Part shown: positions 13,301-26,319 of the stretch, in pieces
How positions within the stretch are numbered: the first letter of the stretch is position 1
Layout of the letters: every line of letters starts with the position of its first letter
Assembly (NCBI RefSeq): GCF_000346465.2
Contig: NC_034009.1
Location: 8,899,251 to 8,963,250, forward strand
DNA from: Prunus persica
Lineage: Eukaryota > Streptophyta > Magnoliopsida > Rosales > Rosaceae
DNA length: 64,000 bases
Direction of reading: 5' to 3'
Program-made: the position numbers and the translations under genes
Notes under the pieces: model-generated
What the model saw: only the letters and a program-made list of their open reading frames with translations
Databases searched by the model: none
Told to the model about the DNA's origin: nothing

Positions 13301-15162
13301 CCTAACATATGTATATAATGTATACTTGTTGAGAAGAAAAATACATACGCATGCCCTCTTGGCCTCAATTCTCAAAGGGGTCAAAACGAGGGTGGGAAGA
13401 AAAAAGGGTTCCAAAACCAAGTTTGGGTCAAAGACGCTTCACATATACAGAAGAAAAAAGAGAAACGACTAAAAATTATACAAATTTGTAGATAAAACTG
13501 TCAGAGAGGAGAGAAGAAGAAGAACACCGGCCAATAGAAAATGTCAACCAAACCACATACGCCCTTAAAATCCGGCTTAACTTTTGACAAACAGACCAAG
13601 ATACTGTGGATGGTGTTCAGTCTGTCGCTCTCATCATCCATCTCCCTTTTTTTTTTCTTTCTTTTTTTCTGGTCTTTTTATTGATCGATTGGTTTGATTA
13701 TTGATTGTTGAGCATATGGCTTGGAGGACTGTGAGGGATGAAAACAAAATTATAAAAAAATTCTGAGAGAAGGATTGAATGGAGTTAGTTTTGATGATGA
13801 GAATTGGAGAGTCCTTTAGAATATTATGCTTTTCTGTGGGAACAGTATAAAGTAGCTTAGAAAGAACGAAGTGACACATCTTCCTTTCATGGCTGCATAT
13901 TCGTTGGTAGAAACCTAGACCAGATGCAGCTTTCCTTGCTTAGTTGTACATAGTTATTTAGGTTTCATGTTACACTGAAACTCTATATCCATACCATATC
14001 CACAGTAAAACACAGACGTTATAGTAAAAGAAGAATTGAATAATCTCATTCTTAAAACTAGTCACATATATATACGCGGATTAAGCCTAATTAATCGCGA
14101 TTTCGGATGCTCGGATGATTTAAATAGAAAATGATTTTTTTTAGTGGGCTTGACTTAATTAGAAACTTGTCCCAAGAATTATTTGGGAATATGGAGAAGG
14201 GAAGAAAAGTGTGGCGAAAAAGAAGAGGGAATGAATCAAATTTGTAGACTTCAACCATTTCTTTTTAAAGCATCCTACCTACTAAGAAATTAACAATTAC
14301 TGCTTTAAAGGGACAAATTGTCACACATGTTTATGCAAAAGAAAACGATTGAAACAAGAGATGAGTTGAGCCAACAAGTTAACGGTGAATTTTATATGTG
14401 AACAGTGCATGAAAAGTATGTGGCTGGTTGGGTCACAATCATGTTTTATATTATTTAGAAGCTGCTGGAACTGGAGGAGGGCATTTCATTGCAAATTCAA
14501 AACTGGTGTGAAATGAGTGAAAGAGAAACTAAACTGGAATTTTGTGCCCAAAATCCTGAAATAGACCTGCAATTGCTGCTGGTGGGTTCTGTGATGGCAG
14601 CAGTTTTTAAGTCCCAGAAGAAAAAAATTTGGTGATGGTGGTGGTGGGACACGTGTCGCAGATCTAGAGCATGGAGTCCATAGTTTTCTTTTCTTGTTCT
14701 ACTTTTCTCCCTCTGGTTTCCTTTAGGGGAGTAGGAGCTTTGATTCTTAAGAGTCCATAAATATACCCCAATATATAGGCCCCAGCTTTTGAAGAAAAAA
14801 ACCTTTTCACACTATAAATATACTGCTACAGTCTGTAGGCCTTTTTATATATGATTAAATTCTGATGATGATACTCAAAACTATTTTTAAACCAAAGGAA
14901 TAATTCAAGAACAAAATTATTAACCTCCTCACTTTAATAATCTTTGTGTTTGTTGGGGAAAAGGTCCAAATAGTAGTTGTTCTGCACAGCAAAAGATTGT
15001 TTTTTTACCCTGCCTCTCTCTCAAGTGGAGTGATCCAGATAGTGATTGTGATTTCCACATTGAGTATTTAGTTTGTCTAGGAAAAAGTGTTGAGGATGTT
15101 ATTTGATAGTTTTCTATGATGCGCCTTTTGCTCGGTTAAGAAAAGTTGACACCCTGTATTGA
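7341..15162. other. Intergenic DNA, no supported gene
   Basis: AT-rich sequence with stop codons in all frames. The few open frames of 60-80 codons look random, for example 8935-9120 and 12298-12495. There is a short CAG run near 7990 and a poly-T tract at 11520. I found no recognisable tRNA, no microRNA I could name, and no transposase domain. Cis-regulatory DNA for the MYB gene downstream could lie in the distal part. Confidence 0.5.
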
Positions 15163-17469
15163 GGATGGCAATTTGGATTATTGGGAAGTTCATTTTTACA
15201 CTCTTTATCTTTTATAAAGATATCCTGAATAATCAGTCATGTACAGATAAATGATTTATAGCAATTAATATATTACGTGTCTCATTTGCATCAATAATTA
15301 TAGTCACCCGTTCGTATATAAATAACTGTTGAGAACACTCCTCTATCTTTTAACTGAACTTTATAATAAATACGTGTGTGTTGTACAATAAACAAAATGA
15401 ACACTAGTATTGTACAAATTTTTATATAGGCATCAGGTTGTTGAATCAGAATAATGAATAAAATGGTTTTCTTTTCTTTTCTTTTTATTTATATTGGAGA
15501 GGGCAATTTGGATTTGTGAGAAGTTCATTTCTACACTCATTATCTTTTACAAAATGTCTTGAACAGTCGGTCACGTACATATTAATGATTTATAGCAACT
15601 AGCATATTACGTGTCTCATTTACATCAACAATTAAAAAATAAAAAAATAAAAAAATTTATAAAAAAAAACTTTATAATAAATACGTGTTTACTATACAAT
15701 AAACAAACTGAACACTAGGGTTGTACAAATTTTTATATAGGGATTAGGATGTCGAATTAGAATAACTAGCCTCTCTGCACGCGCTTCCGCGCTTGCGAGA
15801 GGTTTTTTTAAAAAAATAAGTAAATTTATTTTAGAATTAAAAAAGATAATGGGTAGTTGTGTTCTATAAAAATAGGATCCATTATCTGCTTTTTCTTTTT
15901 CTTTTAATTTTTTTAAATATGAAAAAGTGTGAATTTATCATATTATCCTCATTTAATTAATAATTTGAATTCTTAATGTTTGCATTAACCAAGGGCATTT
16001 TCTGGTATTTTGAATGTTTCACCATTCTCTGCCTTTTGCTTTATATATATAGATGAATAAAATGGTTTTCTTTTCTTCTCTTTTTATTTATGTTGGAGAG
16101 GGCAATTTGAATTTGTGGGAAGTTCATTTCTACATTCTTTATCTTTTACAAAGATGTCTTGAACAGTCAGTCATGTACAGATAAATGATTTATAGCAATT
16201 AATCTATTACGTGTCTTATTTGTATCAACAATTATAGTCACCCGCTCGTATATAAATAACTGTTGAGAACACTCCTCTATCTTTTAACCTAACTTTATAA
16301 TAAATACGTGTGTACTGTACAATGAACAAAATAAACACTAGTATTGTACAAATTTTTATATAGGGATCAGGTTGTTGAATCAGAATAATGAATAAAATGG
16401 TTTTCTTTTCTTCTCTTTTTATTTATATTGGAGAGGGCAATTTGGATTTGTGAGAAGTTCATTTCTACACTCTTTATCTTTCACAAAGATGTCTTGAACA
16501 GTCAATCATACACATATTAATGATTTATAGCAATTAAAATATTACGTGTCTCATTTGCATCAACAATTATAGTCACTCGCTCGTATATAAATAACTGTTG
16601 AAAACACTCCTCTATCTTTTTACCTTTTTTTTTCTTTTTCTTTTTTTGGTCCGGGCCTCTATCTTTTTACCTAACTTTATAATAAATACGTGTGTATTGT
16701 ACAATGAACAAAATGAACACTAGGGTTGTACAAATTTTTATATAGGGATCATGTTGCTGAATTAGAATAATGAATAAAATAGTTTTCTTTTCTTTTCTTT
16801 TCTTTTTATTTATGTTGGAGAGGGCAATTTGGATTTATGGGAAGTTCATTTCTACACTCGTTATCTTTTACAAAGATGTCTTGAACAGTCAGTCACACAC
16901 ATATTAATGATTTATAGCAATTAACATATTACGTGTCTCATTTGCATCAACAATTATAATCACTCGCTCGTATATAGATAACTGTTGAAAACGCTCCTCT
17001 ATCTTTTAACCTAACTTTATATAATAAATACTTTTGTACTATAAAATAAACAAAATGAACACAAGGGTTCTACAAATTTTTATATAGGGATCATGTTGTT
17101 GAATCAAAATAATGAATAAAAAGGTTTCCTTTTCTTCTCTTTTTATTTATATTGGAGAGGGCAATTTGGATTTTTGGGAAGTTCATTTCTACACTCTTTA
17201 TCTTTTATAAAGGTGTCTCCAACAAATAATTTATAGCAATTAACATATTGCATGTCTCATTTTGCATCGATAGTTGTGATCACTCGCTCGTATACAAATA
17301 ACTGTTCCAAACACTTATGTATCTTTTAACTACCTTGTTAGTAAATATAAGAGAAACAAAATGAACACTAGGGTATACAGATTTTAATATAAGGCTTGGG
17401 GTTGTTGAATCAGAACAATGAATAAAATGGTTTTCTTTTCTTCTCTTTTTTTCTTATATTGGAGAGGGC
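15163..17469. repeat. Tandem array of six units of about 306-342 bp plus a partial seventh
   Basis: The anchor TGAATAAAATGG (with variants) starts near 15455, 16054, 16389, 16771, 17113 and 17419. Each unit then has GGAGAGGGCAATTTGGAT, a block with TTATAGCAATTAA and ATTACGTGTCTCATTTG, then CTCGTATATAAATAACTGTT and GTACAAATTTTTATATAGG. The first unit (from about 15163) lacks the initial T-rich segment, and the seventh stops after GGAGAGGGCATAAGGG. The unit at 15455 is 599 bp because of a 288-bp Helitron. The unit at 16389 is 382 bp because of an extra pyrimidine-rich segment near 16613-16672, flanked by repeated CCTCTATCTTTTTACC. It encodes no protein I can support. Confidence 0.9.
15766..16053 (-). 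mobile_element. Short non-autonomous Helitron, 288 bp
   Basis: Read on the minus strand, the element begins with TC (TCTATATATATAAAGC) and ends with CTAG. A GC-rich hairpin precedes the end (15770-15802, arms CCTCTC and GAGAGG, with CGCGC/GCGC inside). It sits exactly between A and T with no target-site duplication. Neighbouring array units read AATAATGAATAA without interruption and so give the empty site. These are the defining marks of a Helitron. At 288 bp it has no Rep/helicase and depends on an autonomous partner. Confidence 0.9.
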
Positions 17470-20090
17470 ATAAGGGATGCCATGATTGGTTTTGTAGAAT
17501 AGAGATATGTTCCTTTCTCACTACAAAAAGCTACTTGATCGATCGATCGATGTGTGTTTCAATTTTGAGAGTGGATATATATTTATATATATATATATAT
17601 ATATAAACGTACGTCCCTAGCATTGTAGGCCTCATCATATGAGTTAAACTATAGCTATTAGGCACTTACACCTTATTCATTGCCATACGTGCTCTGTAGG
17701 CCTCCACCATCTCCTCTCTTTTTTTTTTCTCTTTAATTTTACTATATGTAGCAGATTCCTGCTTAAAACTCCATTAATTTAATAAAAACGTTATCGATAT
17801 TGGCTCTAGTTCACACTGGCCATATTCATATTGGCTCCCCTCCTAATTGAATCATCACCAGAAGGGGCTAGTCCCACCATGGGGTATGTGATGTTTCATG
17901 TGACCCCAATTCCTCTTCTTTTTATTTATTTATTTATTTTTCTGTTTTGTTTTATAACTTTTTCATATTTCGGCTGGTTCCCTTCATCTGCTTTGCATCC
18001 CACGGCCATGGCAATTTGATACTCATTCTTTTAAATTACCCAAAAAGAAGAAGAAAGAAAGATACACTCAATGGTATATAATAGATAAATTAATGTATCA
18101 CCGAACAAGCGATAATATTTTATTAGAACAAATAACAATACGATATACACACGTATATATGTGACAATGTGACAACCGCCCTAATAAAAAACTTGAAACA
18201 CAGACATGGTTTTCCGACCAAAATGACGATAAAGTTTGAAGAACAGAAAAGATGTCCCCTGCTATATATAAAAGAGACACAGCCGGAATTGGATACTGAG
18301 TGAAGAGGAATAATAAAAACCTTAAATTTAGCAAGGTGCATGCATTGCACATATGCATTGGCCCTAGCTAGCACGTGTTGATCATGCCATCAAATATTTG
18401 CTCCTATTTTTATATATCAACATTTCATATAAGACAGAGATTGTGTCCATGGATTATTACTTTTATAAGTATGTCGATCAAAGTGCATGTTTCTGATGAT
18501 ATTATTTATATATATAATCCAAGTTTCCTTTTTCTTTCCCTCTTTTTTTATTTTTTTTTATTTTTTTTATCTTCAAAAATCCCCTCCAACTATGCTCCAA
18601 TTCACAGGTTTGATGGCGTCACAACACATATATGTAACTCAAAAAGTTAACATGTGGTAAATAGATGGCCAATATTTTACGGTGAAATTAAGGAATTGAT
18701 TACTTAAGTAATGATTAAGAGTATTTATTTATATACATTCAGAGTTCTTTGTTCGATTTTCTTTTCGAGCCCTTGTATAAGAAAATTTTGATGGCAAAAA
18801 TCCACCACCATAACCATTATCCTATAACACCATGCCAAGGTAGAGAATCAACCTCTAATGGAAGTTAAGGATATATCATATATTTATGGTGGTGTTTGCT
18901 AATATGGAAACAAAGAGAAAATGGCAAAAACACACAATAAGAAGATCAGAACTTTGGAAGCTCTATGAATCGTTCATTATACGATAGTATTTCTTTTTAA
19001 TATAACGGACGAAAACTTAAACTTGCAACATCGTCTAACATTGAGAAAAAATAGAATGTACAACTAGATCAAGAGCTAATTGATTAGAATAAAGATACAT
19101 TTAACTACATTAGACTAAACCTTCTTGATTAACAGTAATAGTGGTACCGGAATCAAGGAGTACATCTACTGGCCTTTCTTCAATTATCACAAGCACATTG
19201 TCAACTTTCGAGCAACTTTAATCACTAATTTGCAATGATATTTGATGGCCATCTAACTGTGCTTTAATTTAAGTGGGATAAGAATTAAATACAAGGAATT
19301 AATTAAAGTTTTAGCCTTTTTGCTAGGTAATCCAAGCATTTATTTTGATGAAAACTATTAATTATCAGCCTTTTAATTAATCTCTCTTCTATTCAATGTA
19401 AATGATGTGATTAAAATCCCATTTTGTGGTGAATCAAAGCCGACCTATTGGACGTGTGGGGACAGATCTCAGACAATTAAATTGTGCTAAAAGAGTTTAT
19501 CTTGAAGTTAATAAGTGTAAAGAAAAGAATATTATTTACAAGAAGTTATAATTTATATATATAGATACAGAAGTCTACAAAGACAAAATAAGAGGGCACT
19601 GAGCAGTCAAATGCTGTACCTTCTTCTCATCACTCATCAGAGTCTCAGACCGTAGGTTCGGGTTTGTGACTATTTATTAGTAGCCTATACGATTGCTTGC
19701 TTCGACGAGCTACCAGTGGGGAAAAAAACAAAAGAAAAAAGAAAAAAAAAAGAACGTATTCTTTTCTTTAATTGTCAATCCATGCAAATAAAGTAAAATA
19801 AATTGTAATTACAACAAATAATTGAAGTAAAGGTAATCAATAGGATGTGTATTATTCTTATATTGGTTATTTATTTATGTTTTATACAACCGATATTAGG
19901 GATGTAGAAATTAAGCTTAGGACCTCGAATATAAGAGTAAATGCCACGTTTCTGAATTAGAAAAGTCTATGTTATTTTATTTCTGTTTGTTAATGGGGTT
20001 AGATATATAGATCTCAAAGTCCACTATATCTTATGGGCACATACATAGTTAATAGGACCACACAAAAGAATTCTCAATAGTTAAGGCTTG
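17470..20090. other. Intergenic DNA with simple repeats
   Basis: No supported gene. It holds GATC repeats near 17536, a (TA)n tract at 17575-17605, (TTTA)n near 17925 and T-rich tracts near 18540. Overlapping open frames at 18098-18374 (minus) and 18375-18650 (plus) lack domains and are rich in Phe/Ser/Leu from AT-rich DNA. Confidence 0.5.
17575..17605. repeat. (TA)n microsatellite
   Basis: A run of alternating T and A of about 30 bp. Confidence 0.9.
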
Positions 20091-20093
20091 TTT

Positions 20094-20293
20094 GGGAGTG
20101 ATTCTAGATAGACCATAATCACTTATGGGAAGAAGCACCTCTCACGTGCTTTTCTATATAATCACTTTTAATGATTTTAAGAGATTTTGGGGAGAAGCAC
20201 AAATTATTCAAAACTACTTAAAATGATTATATGGAGAAGTGATTTTTCATAAAAGTGATTATTGACCTATATAGAATCATTCCTAAACAACGC
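20094..20293. mobile_element. Tourist-like MITE, 200 bp, TTA duplication
   Basis: Terminal inverted repeats of about 22 bp: left AGGCTTGTTTGGGAGTGATT, right (reverse complement) GCGTTGTTTAGGAATGATT. TTA flanks both ends (20091-20093 and 20294-20296). Internally it can fold back, since GTGATTAT-type sequence occurs in both orientations. Size, ends and 3-bp duplication fit PIF/Harbinger MITEs. Confidence 0.7.
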
Positions 20294-20296
20294 TTA

Positions 20297-21017
20297 GTTG
20301 TGTAAGCTCTTCACTTGGCAAGTTGGCAGCTTAAAATTTTTAGATTGAACATGACGATAGATATATGTGCAAGGAGAAAGGAACAACCACCCCCCCTCTC
20401 CCAAAAAAAAAAAAAAAAGAAAGAAAGAAAAAAAAGAATCCTCCACCCGTAAAGAAAAAGTGCTGCCAATATATACATAGATAAAGTTTATTTGTAATTC
20501 TTTTGATCATGTGGTCCTAAATTATGCTTTTTTTCCTTGTGATTCTACAGAGAGAAATTCTGATTTGCGAAGTTTATTATGGCATCTAATTAGCAAGCAC
20601 AAGATCAATTAAACTAATTAATTAGAGTATCCTGTTGTTCGAAAAGAATAAGAACAAGAATAGAAGAAAAAACGGAGTATTTAATTACTACAAAACATTC
20701 CATCATCATTACAAATTAGAATTTGGTAAGAAGAAAAAAAAAAGTAACAGATGGTGCCCTCCAAAAAAAGAAAAAGGGGAAGCATGCTTCGAGAAGGAGA
20801 AAACCATTTTCTAAACTCATATATGCACGCACGAATTCACAGAGACGCACACAAACAGAGAGAGAGAGGGAGAGGTAGAGTCAAAAGGTCAAACTTCAAA
20901 GCCTCTTTCTAACTATAATAATTACTTTAACAAGCTTAACTTAAGTGTGTGTGTTAATTACTTTAATTAAACTATAGTTAATTAGAGACTACAAAACAAG
21001 TCCCCATTGCGGCTTTG

Positions 21018-21070
<53 letters not shown>

Positions 21071-21163
21071 CTCTCTGTATCCCTATCCTCCTATCTCATC
21101 ACCTCTCTCTCACATGCTTAACTTTAATATTTTTTTCTCCATTTTCAAACCCATCTATACATC
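20297..21163. other. MYB upstream region
   Basis: AT-rich DNA with poly-A tracts near 20403 and 20440 and a long CT tract at the end. This is the likely proximal promoter of the MYB gene. No other gene is seen. Confidence 0.5.
21018..21076. repeat. (CT)n tract in the MYB promoter
   Basis: A nearly pure CT/TCTC run of about 58 bp, starting about 145 bp upstream of the TATA box. Y-patches of this kind are common in plant core promoters, so a promoter role is an inference. Confidence 0.85.
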
Positions 21164-21170
21164 TATAAAA
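21164..21170 (+). promoter_or_regulatory. TATA box of the MYB gene
   Basis: CTATAAAAG lies 240 bp before the MYB start codon. It implies transcription starting near 21195-21205 and a leader of about 200 nt rich in CT repeats. Confidence 0.6.
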
Positions 21171-21366
21171 GCAAACCCTCTCTCTATCTTTCCCGTACAT
21201 CCATCCAACTCCCTCTGTCTTTTCCTTCTCTTCCCCACGCTCTCTCTATCTCTCTCTAACTCTCTCATTTTCTCTCTCTAATAATCTCCAAGAGCAACCA
21301 AAACAAGCAAAGAAAGCAAGCAAATCCTTTTTGCTTCAATCGACAAGTGTGTCCATTTAGAGGAAC

Positions 21367-21404
<38 letters not shown>
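21367..21404. repeat. (TA)n(GA)n compound microsatellite in the MYB leader
   Basis: A TA run of about 24 bp continues directly into a GA run and stops 1 bp before the ATG at 21406. It lies in the predicted 5' UTR, so length variation would change the sequence just upstream of the start codon. Confidence 0.85.
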
Positions 21405-21405
21405 T

Positions 21406-23186
21406 ATGGACGGTGTTCTAGGAGGAGGAAGAGGCTGCAACAACTCCTCATCAGCCTCGGCCACCATTGAAAATGATATTCATGAGGAAGCTGAGGACCA
21501 GATGGACCTGAGAAGAGGGCCTTGGACTGTTGAAGAAGACCTTGCTCTCATGAATTACATTGCTAACCACGGCGAAGGTCGTTGGAACTCCCTCGCTCGC
21601 TGTGCAGGTAAATTTATTTTCCATGGCTTTTTTCACAACGTGATGATCAATTTGGTTTTATTTTGGGGCACCTTCTTTCGGCCTTTTCTTTGCTTCATTG
21701 AGATGGGTTTTTTTTGGCCTTAAAATGAAAATTCCGTGTGAAAGAATGAAACATCCACCAGATAATTTGTGAGCTGTGGTTGGAAATCTCTATGCTTCTT
21801 CTTTTCTCTATTTCTTCCTTATTGGGTCCTATGAAAAGGATTCGATAGAGTGGGAAAAGCTTCACTTTCTCGAAAGAGAAAATTAGGGAGTAAAAATAAA
21901 ATAAATTTGTGAGCTGAGCATATGCTGGATTGATGATGATGTGAACTGTATCTTCTGTGATCATGATGATTGTTCTTTAGCCTTATCCCAGATACTAGAA
22001 AACCTATATTTTAGAGAACCCAGTTGTCATAAAGTCTATATGGGAATGACTGTATGAGCAAATAATAAAGTACTAGTGTTTGTTCTTAAAGAACTTTATT
22101 ATTATTATTATTATTATTATTAGTTACTTCAAATTATTTTGGTACACAAATATCTAACAAAATTATTGAACTTTTGCAACCAACCCAGGTCTGAAAAGAA
22201 CTGGAAAGAGCTGCAGATTACGGTGGCTCAACTATCTCCGGCCCGACGTCCGACGGGGCAACATCACCCTTGAAGAGCAGCTTCTGATTCTTGAGCTTCA
22301 TTCTCGCTGGGGTAATAGGTAATTATAATTATCCAAATTCAACATCATCAATCAGAATCATAATCAATTCTAATCTATATCTAAATATGGCTTTTCTGCC
22401 CTTTATTTGTTGTTTTCTTGAATTAACCCTAAAAAGTAAAAACTAAAAACTAAAAAGCAGCATGTTTGTTTTTTTGGCAATCACAGATGGTCAAAAATTG
22501 CACAACACTTGCCAGGAAGGACTGACAATGAGATCAAAAACTATTGGAGGACCCGTGTCCAAAAGCACGCCAAGCAACTCAAATGTGACGTCAACAGCAA
22601 GCAGTTCAAGGACACCATGAGGTATCTCTGGATGCCTAGGCTGGTCGAAAGAATTCAAGCCGCGGCAGCCGCCTCCACCGCAGCCACTAATTCCTCCATC
22701 ACCAGCGCCACCGCCGCAGGGGCCACCTCTCACCACTTCAACAACAACAACAACAACAACAACACCTTCCAATCTTCTTCAGGACAAATGTTGTTACAAC
22801 CAAGTCACCACTTTGGGGCATCGTCACATTCACATGTCACACCAAGTTACACCCCGGACAACTCTAGTACGGCGGCCTCATCAGACTCTTTCGGGGCTCA
22901 GGTGTCCCCGGTTTCCGACCTGACGGATTATTACACTCCTACTACTACTGCTACTACTACTATCTCGGTTAACAATAACCCTACCCCGGATAATTATTTG
23001 GTCCAAGCAAATCACCAAGTTGGTTGCTATGACCAGTGTTTCAATCCAGGGTTGGGATCGGAACATTTCCAAGGCATGGAGCAACAAGAGAATTATCAGT
23101 GGGGCGTGGACGGTGGGGACATATCGGACAATTTGTGGAATGTTGAAGACATGTGGTTCTTACAAGAGCAGCTCAGCAACATTTGA
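21406..23186 (+). CDS. MYB108: R2R3-MYB transcription factor, MYB108/MYB2 (subgroup 20) type
   Basis: Exons 21406-21607, 22189-22318 and 22487-23186 join in frame to 343 residues. R2 has Trp40, Trp60 and Trp80. R3 has Ile93 in place of the first Trp, then Trp112 and Trp131, as usual in plants. Intron positions are the typical ones for R2R3-MYBs. After the repeats comes [10 protein letters not shown] (159-168), a subgroup 20 mark, then Ala/Ser/Asn/Thr-rich sequence with a run of eight Asn. The acidic C-terminus has Trp residues ([13 protein letters not shown]). Related proteins are nuclear regulators of jasmonate, stamen maturation, senescence and necrotroph or salt responses. The N-terminal extension is Gly/Ser-rich. 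Membership in the MYB108/MYB2/MYB78 group is firm. The exact orthologue is not, so the symbol is a best match. Confidence 0.93.
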
Positions 23187-26100
23187 TGATCGGACGTGTC
23201 GAGTTAATTACAAAAGGGGTTGAAAGTGATATACATTCATTGTAGAGATCAAAACCAACAAAGGGAAGTAAAGAAATCCTATTTGGGGAATTTAGAAACA
23301 AAACCCATGATCAAAATTAGAATTAATATAATATTCTAGATTATTTCATGCTTATAGGATTTGTGAGCAAGGACTTAGATCTAATTGTGGATTAATTTAT
23401 TTTCGGTTTGTGTTTTCTTTCCTTTATTTTTGAGTGAGGAAATTTGTAATTTCAGATTTAATTTAATTTATTTTAATTTTCTTCTCTCTCTCTTAATTTT
23501 TTTCTTCTCTCTCTCTTAATTTTTTTCTTCTTCTCCCAATCTCAAAATTCTTTGAAATTGAAACGATTCATTGTCTTTTTCTTCCCTTGTTCAACCAGTG
23601 ATTGCATTATAGAAGTATGTTTGATGAGATATTTTTAAAATATAATATAAAAAAAAAGATGTGCATAATTGGTTCCACCATCTTTACTTACACGTCCTTA
23701 TTAAACTGTTAATTATATAAATGTAATTAATTAAGTTAGTGCAATACTTTTGAAAGCCTTGTCCACGGGGCCTGAACCAGGTTCAAGTCCCCTCAAGTTT
23801 CTAGATTGCAAAAAGGTAATTCGCAATGATTTTCTATTTATATACGTGTCCTTGTGGGATTTGTGGACTTGTAACTTAAGCTAGCCATTGAGGACAACTT
23901 TCCACAACTTTAATAAAAAAAAATAATCGAGAGCTTTATCTTGTTCTAAAGCCATCAAGCCCACCCAACCCAAACGTACGTTTCCAAAGCTTCCTTTCTT
24001 TTTTGTTTACCGTCGTACGGACATGACAAGATGCTTAATTAGAACCCATTTAGCAAGACAAATCACAGATGGTGGGTGACGTGTACCCATATAATCCAAA
24101 TCTTCAGATGGGTAATCTTGTGTTTTAGCTTTTGTTAACTTTTTTAGGGTTCTAGATTTAGGATTTGTTTCATACGTTAATTTTAAACTCGTTTTGAGAT
24201 ACAAAAGATCTGCTAATGTAGTGGTTTAGAGCAATACTTCTTTTCAGCTAATTTTAAAAACACATAAATAACACTAATTTTTAGTTCCTTTCATTATCGA
24301 TGAATAATAATTGTATTGTTTAAAAACAAAAAATAAATCGTTATTTGAGGGATAAAAATACGTAGGTCGGCACGTGCAAAGGTGAGAAAAATGTGGAAAT
24401 AAAACGTGATGGAATGGTAGACTACATAGAGAGAGAGAGAGAGAGAGAGGGGTATGGCGGCGGGGAATCTTTGTAGGCCGCGTGCCCAGAAGCGAAGCCA
24501 CCACAGTGGTCCCGGTGAGCGAAAGGTGTTAAGGAGCTTCCACGTGTAACATATGTAAAAGGCCGGTAGGGTGCTCGTATTGCTTGGCTAATAGCTAGGC
24601 TTCCTGGACAGAAGCACTGACAGCCGCAAGCCTTGAACCTGCCCTATAAAATTAAGTCCACCGTATGACTATACGTACACATTTCATGTATGTATGTATA
24701 GCTTTATATCATCTACCATATTTATACGCTAAAGCCACATTTGACGAGTAGGATTGAATTAAACTATTTCAATTAAAATAAATAAAAAATTTAATTATAA
24801 TTTAATGTGCTTAGACTAAACTTATTACAAATCTCACATAGACGAGTAAAACTAATAACAAGAGGCTTAGACTCGGAGTCGAATCTAATCCAAACCCAAC
24901 CATCAATAAATATACTAAATGCTGTGATTAAGATGGATTGAATGTACAACTGGACTCCACAATCAGAAATGGTGTTGAAGACTTATCTTTCCGCCACGTT
25001 GATTTCCAATTTTTTCAACTTTTTAATTCAATGCACAGCTTCTATGAGTGGGTCCCGCCCTCTCCCTTCCCTTTCGAGAGTAGACCATCTCCTACATAAC
25101 GACTTCTGAGTCAAGAAGTGGGACCAATTGTGGCTTGCGTGGCATCTTGACTAAACCTTATCGCGGGGGTGGGTATCAGTTGGCTATCGAATGTATATAA
25201 TCCACATAAACCAAATATGTACATGTGATTTCATTATACAAAACCTTAGAAACAGATATTCATTTTTATAAGAACAAAAAGATATCCCATCTCGGCTCAA
25301 TTTTTTACGGCAATCACATTTATGATTAACGAATTGCCGGCGTTCTACTATTAGTGTAGTGGTAAAAAGTTTTGTCTCTATTTAGTTAGTGCTAAGTTTG
25401 AAATTTGAATTATAAAGTGCGTGTGAGTTTGCATTCCCCTCCTCCTCTCTAACTATTAGCAAAAAAAGAAGAAAATATACTTAATAATGAGTTTATATAC
25501 AAAAATGAAATGTTATTACATCAGTTGTTGGGATATGAGTTGATATCTATTTATTTACCTATAATGGGGTTAGAATTATTATGATTTCTGACTTCTCTTA
25601 TGCTGGTATTGAAATTATAATGATTTTCGATTCCTCATGCATTTCCTAATACATTATGATTCTCCGATTCTCGAATTCATGACTTTTCCAAATTACAAGT
25701 AAGTACAAATTATCAACAACAACAAAAAGTAACCAAATTGAAATTGATTGAATAAGCAGATGAAGAAGAGTTTGCCTTGTTTTTTTTTGGGGTCAAAGAT
25801 GAAGAAGGGTATGATGACCAAAAAAAAAATGATGATAATCAAATAGTGAACAGATATATAGTTTTGATGGTTTTGTAGAGAGAACTTTTAAATGAACTCA
25901 AAAAAAAAAAATGATGATTCAAATCATTAGACCACTTGCAGTCATGCATGACAAGCTAAACCATGAACGGACCTAGAAATCAATATGAGTGTCTCATTTA
26001 GACCTAGCTCTCTCAAGGACGAAAGAATAGTAAATCCGGTTAGGAAAATACTCCTGTTTTAACTATAGGAGTTCTTACGTTGTTGTCAATGGTAATTTGA

Positions 26101-26319
26101 CACGTGTGTATAAGTTTTTGCTTTTGTGTTTTTATATGAATTATTTTTGCACGTGTATCAAATCGTGATTTGCAAAAAAGAGAAGTTTTTTTTTTTCCCA
26201 AGGAAGGAGACAAGTAGTATTCATCTAATTATATCCAAAAATATAGCATATTAATCCCTAGGCCTAGCTTGTAGAATCTAGCTGTTAGGCTATCTGCTGA
26301 AAAGTGGAGGTACGGTATG

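Noticed and set aside
7341..15162. Hidden microRNA or other RNA gene
   Set aside because: I looked for conserved plant microRNA sequences (such as miR156, 159, 160, 164, 166, 167, 172, 319, 396) by eye and saw none; a structure search would be needed.
18098..18650. Overlapping open frames of 83-91 codons on both strands
   Set aside because: Phe/Ser/Leu/Ile-rich products of AT-rich DNA, with no domain and no splice context.
21015..21281. 88-codon Ser/Leu-rich open frame upstream of MYB
   Set aside because: It is the translation of the CT repeat and starts at a TTG, not an ATG.
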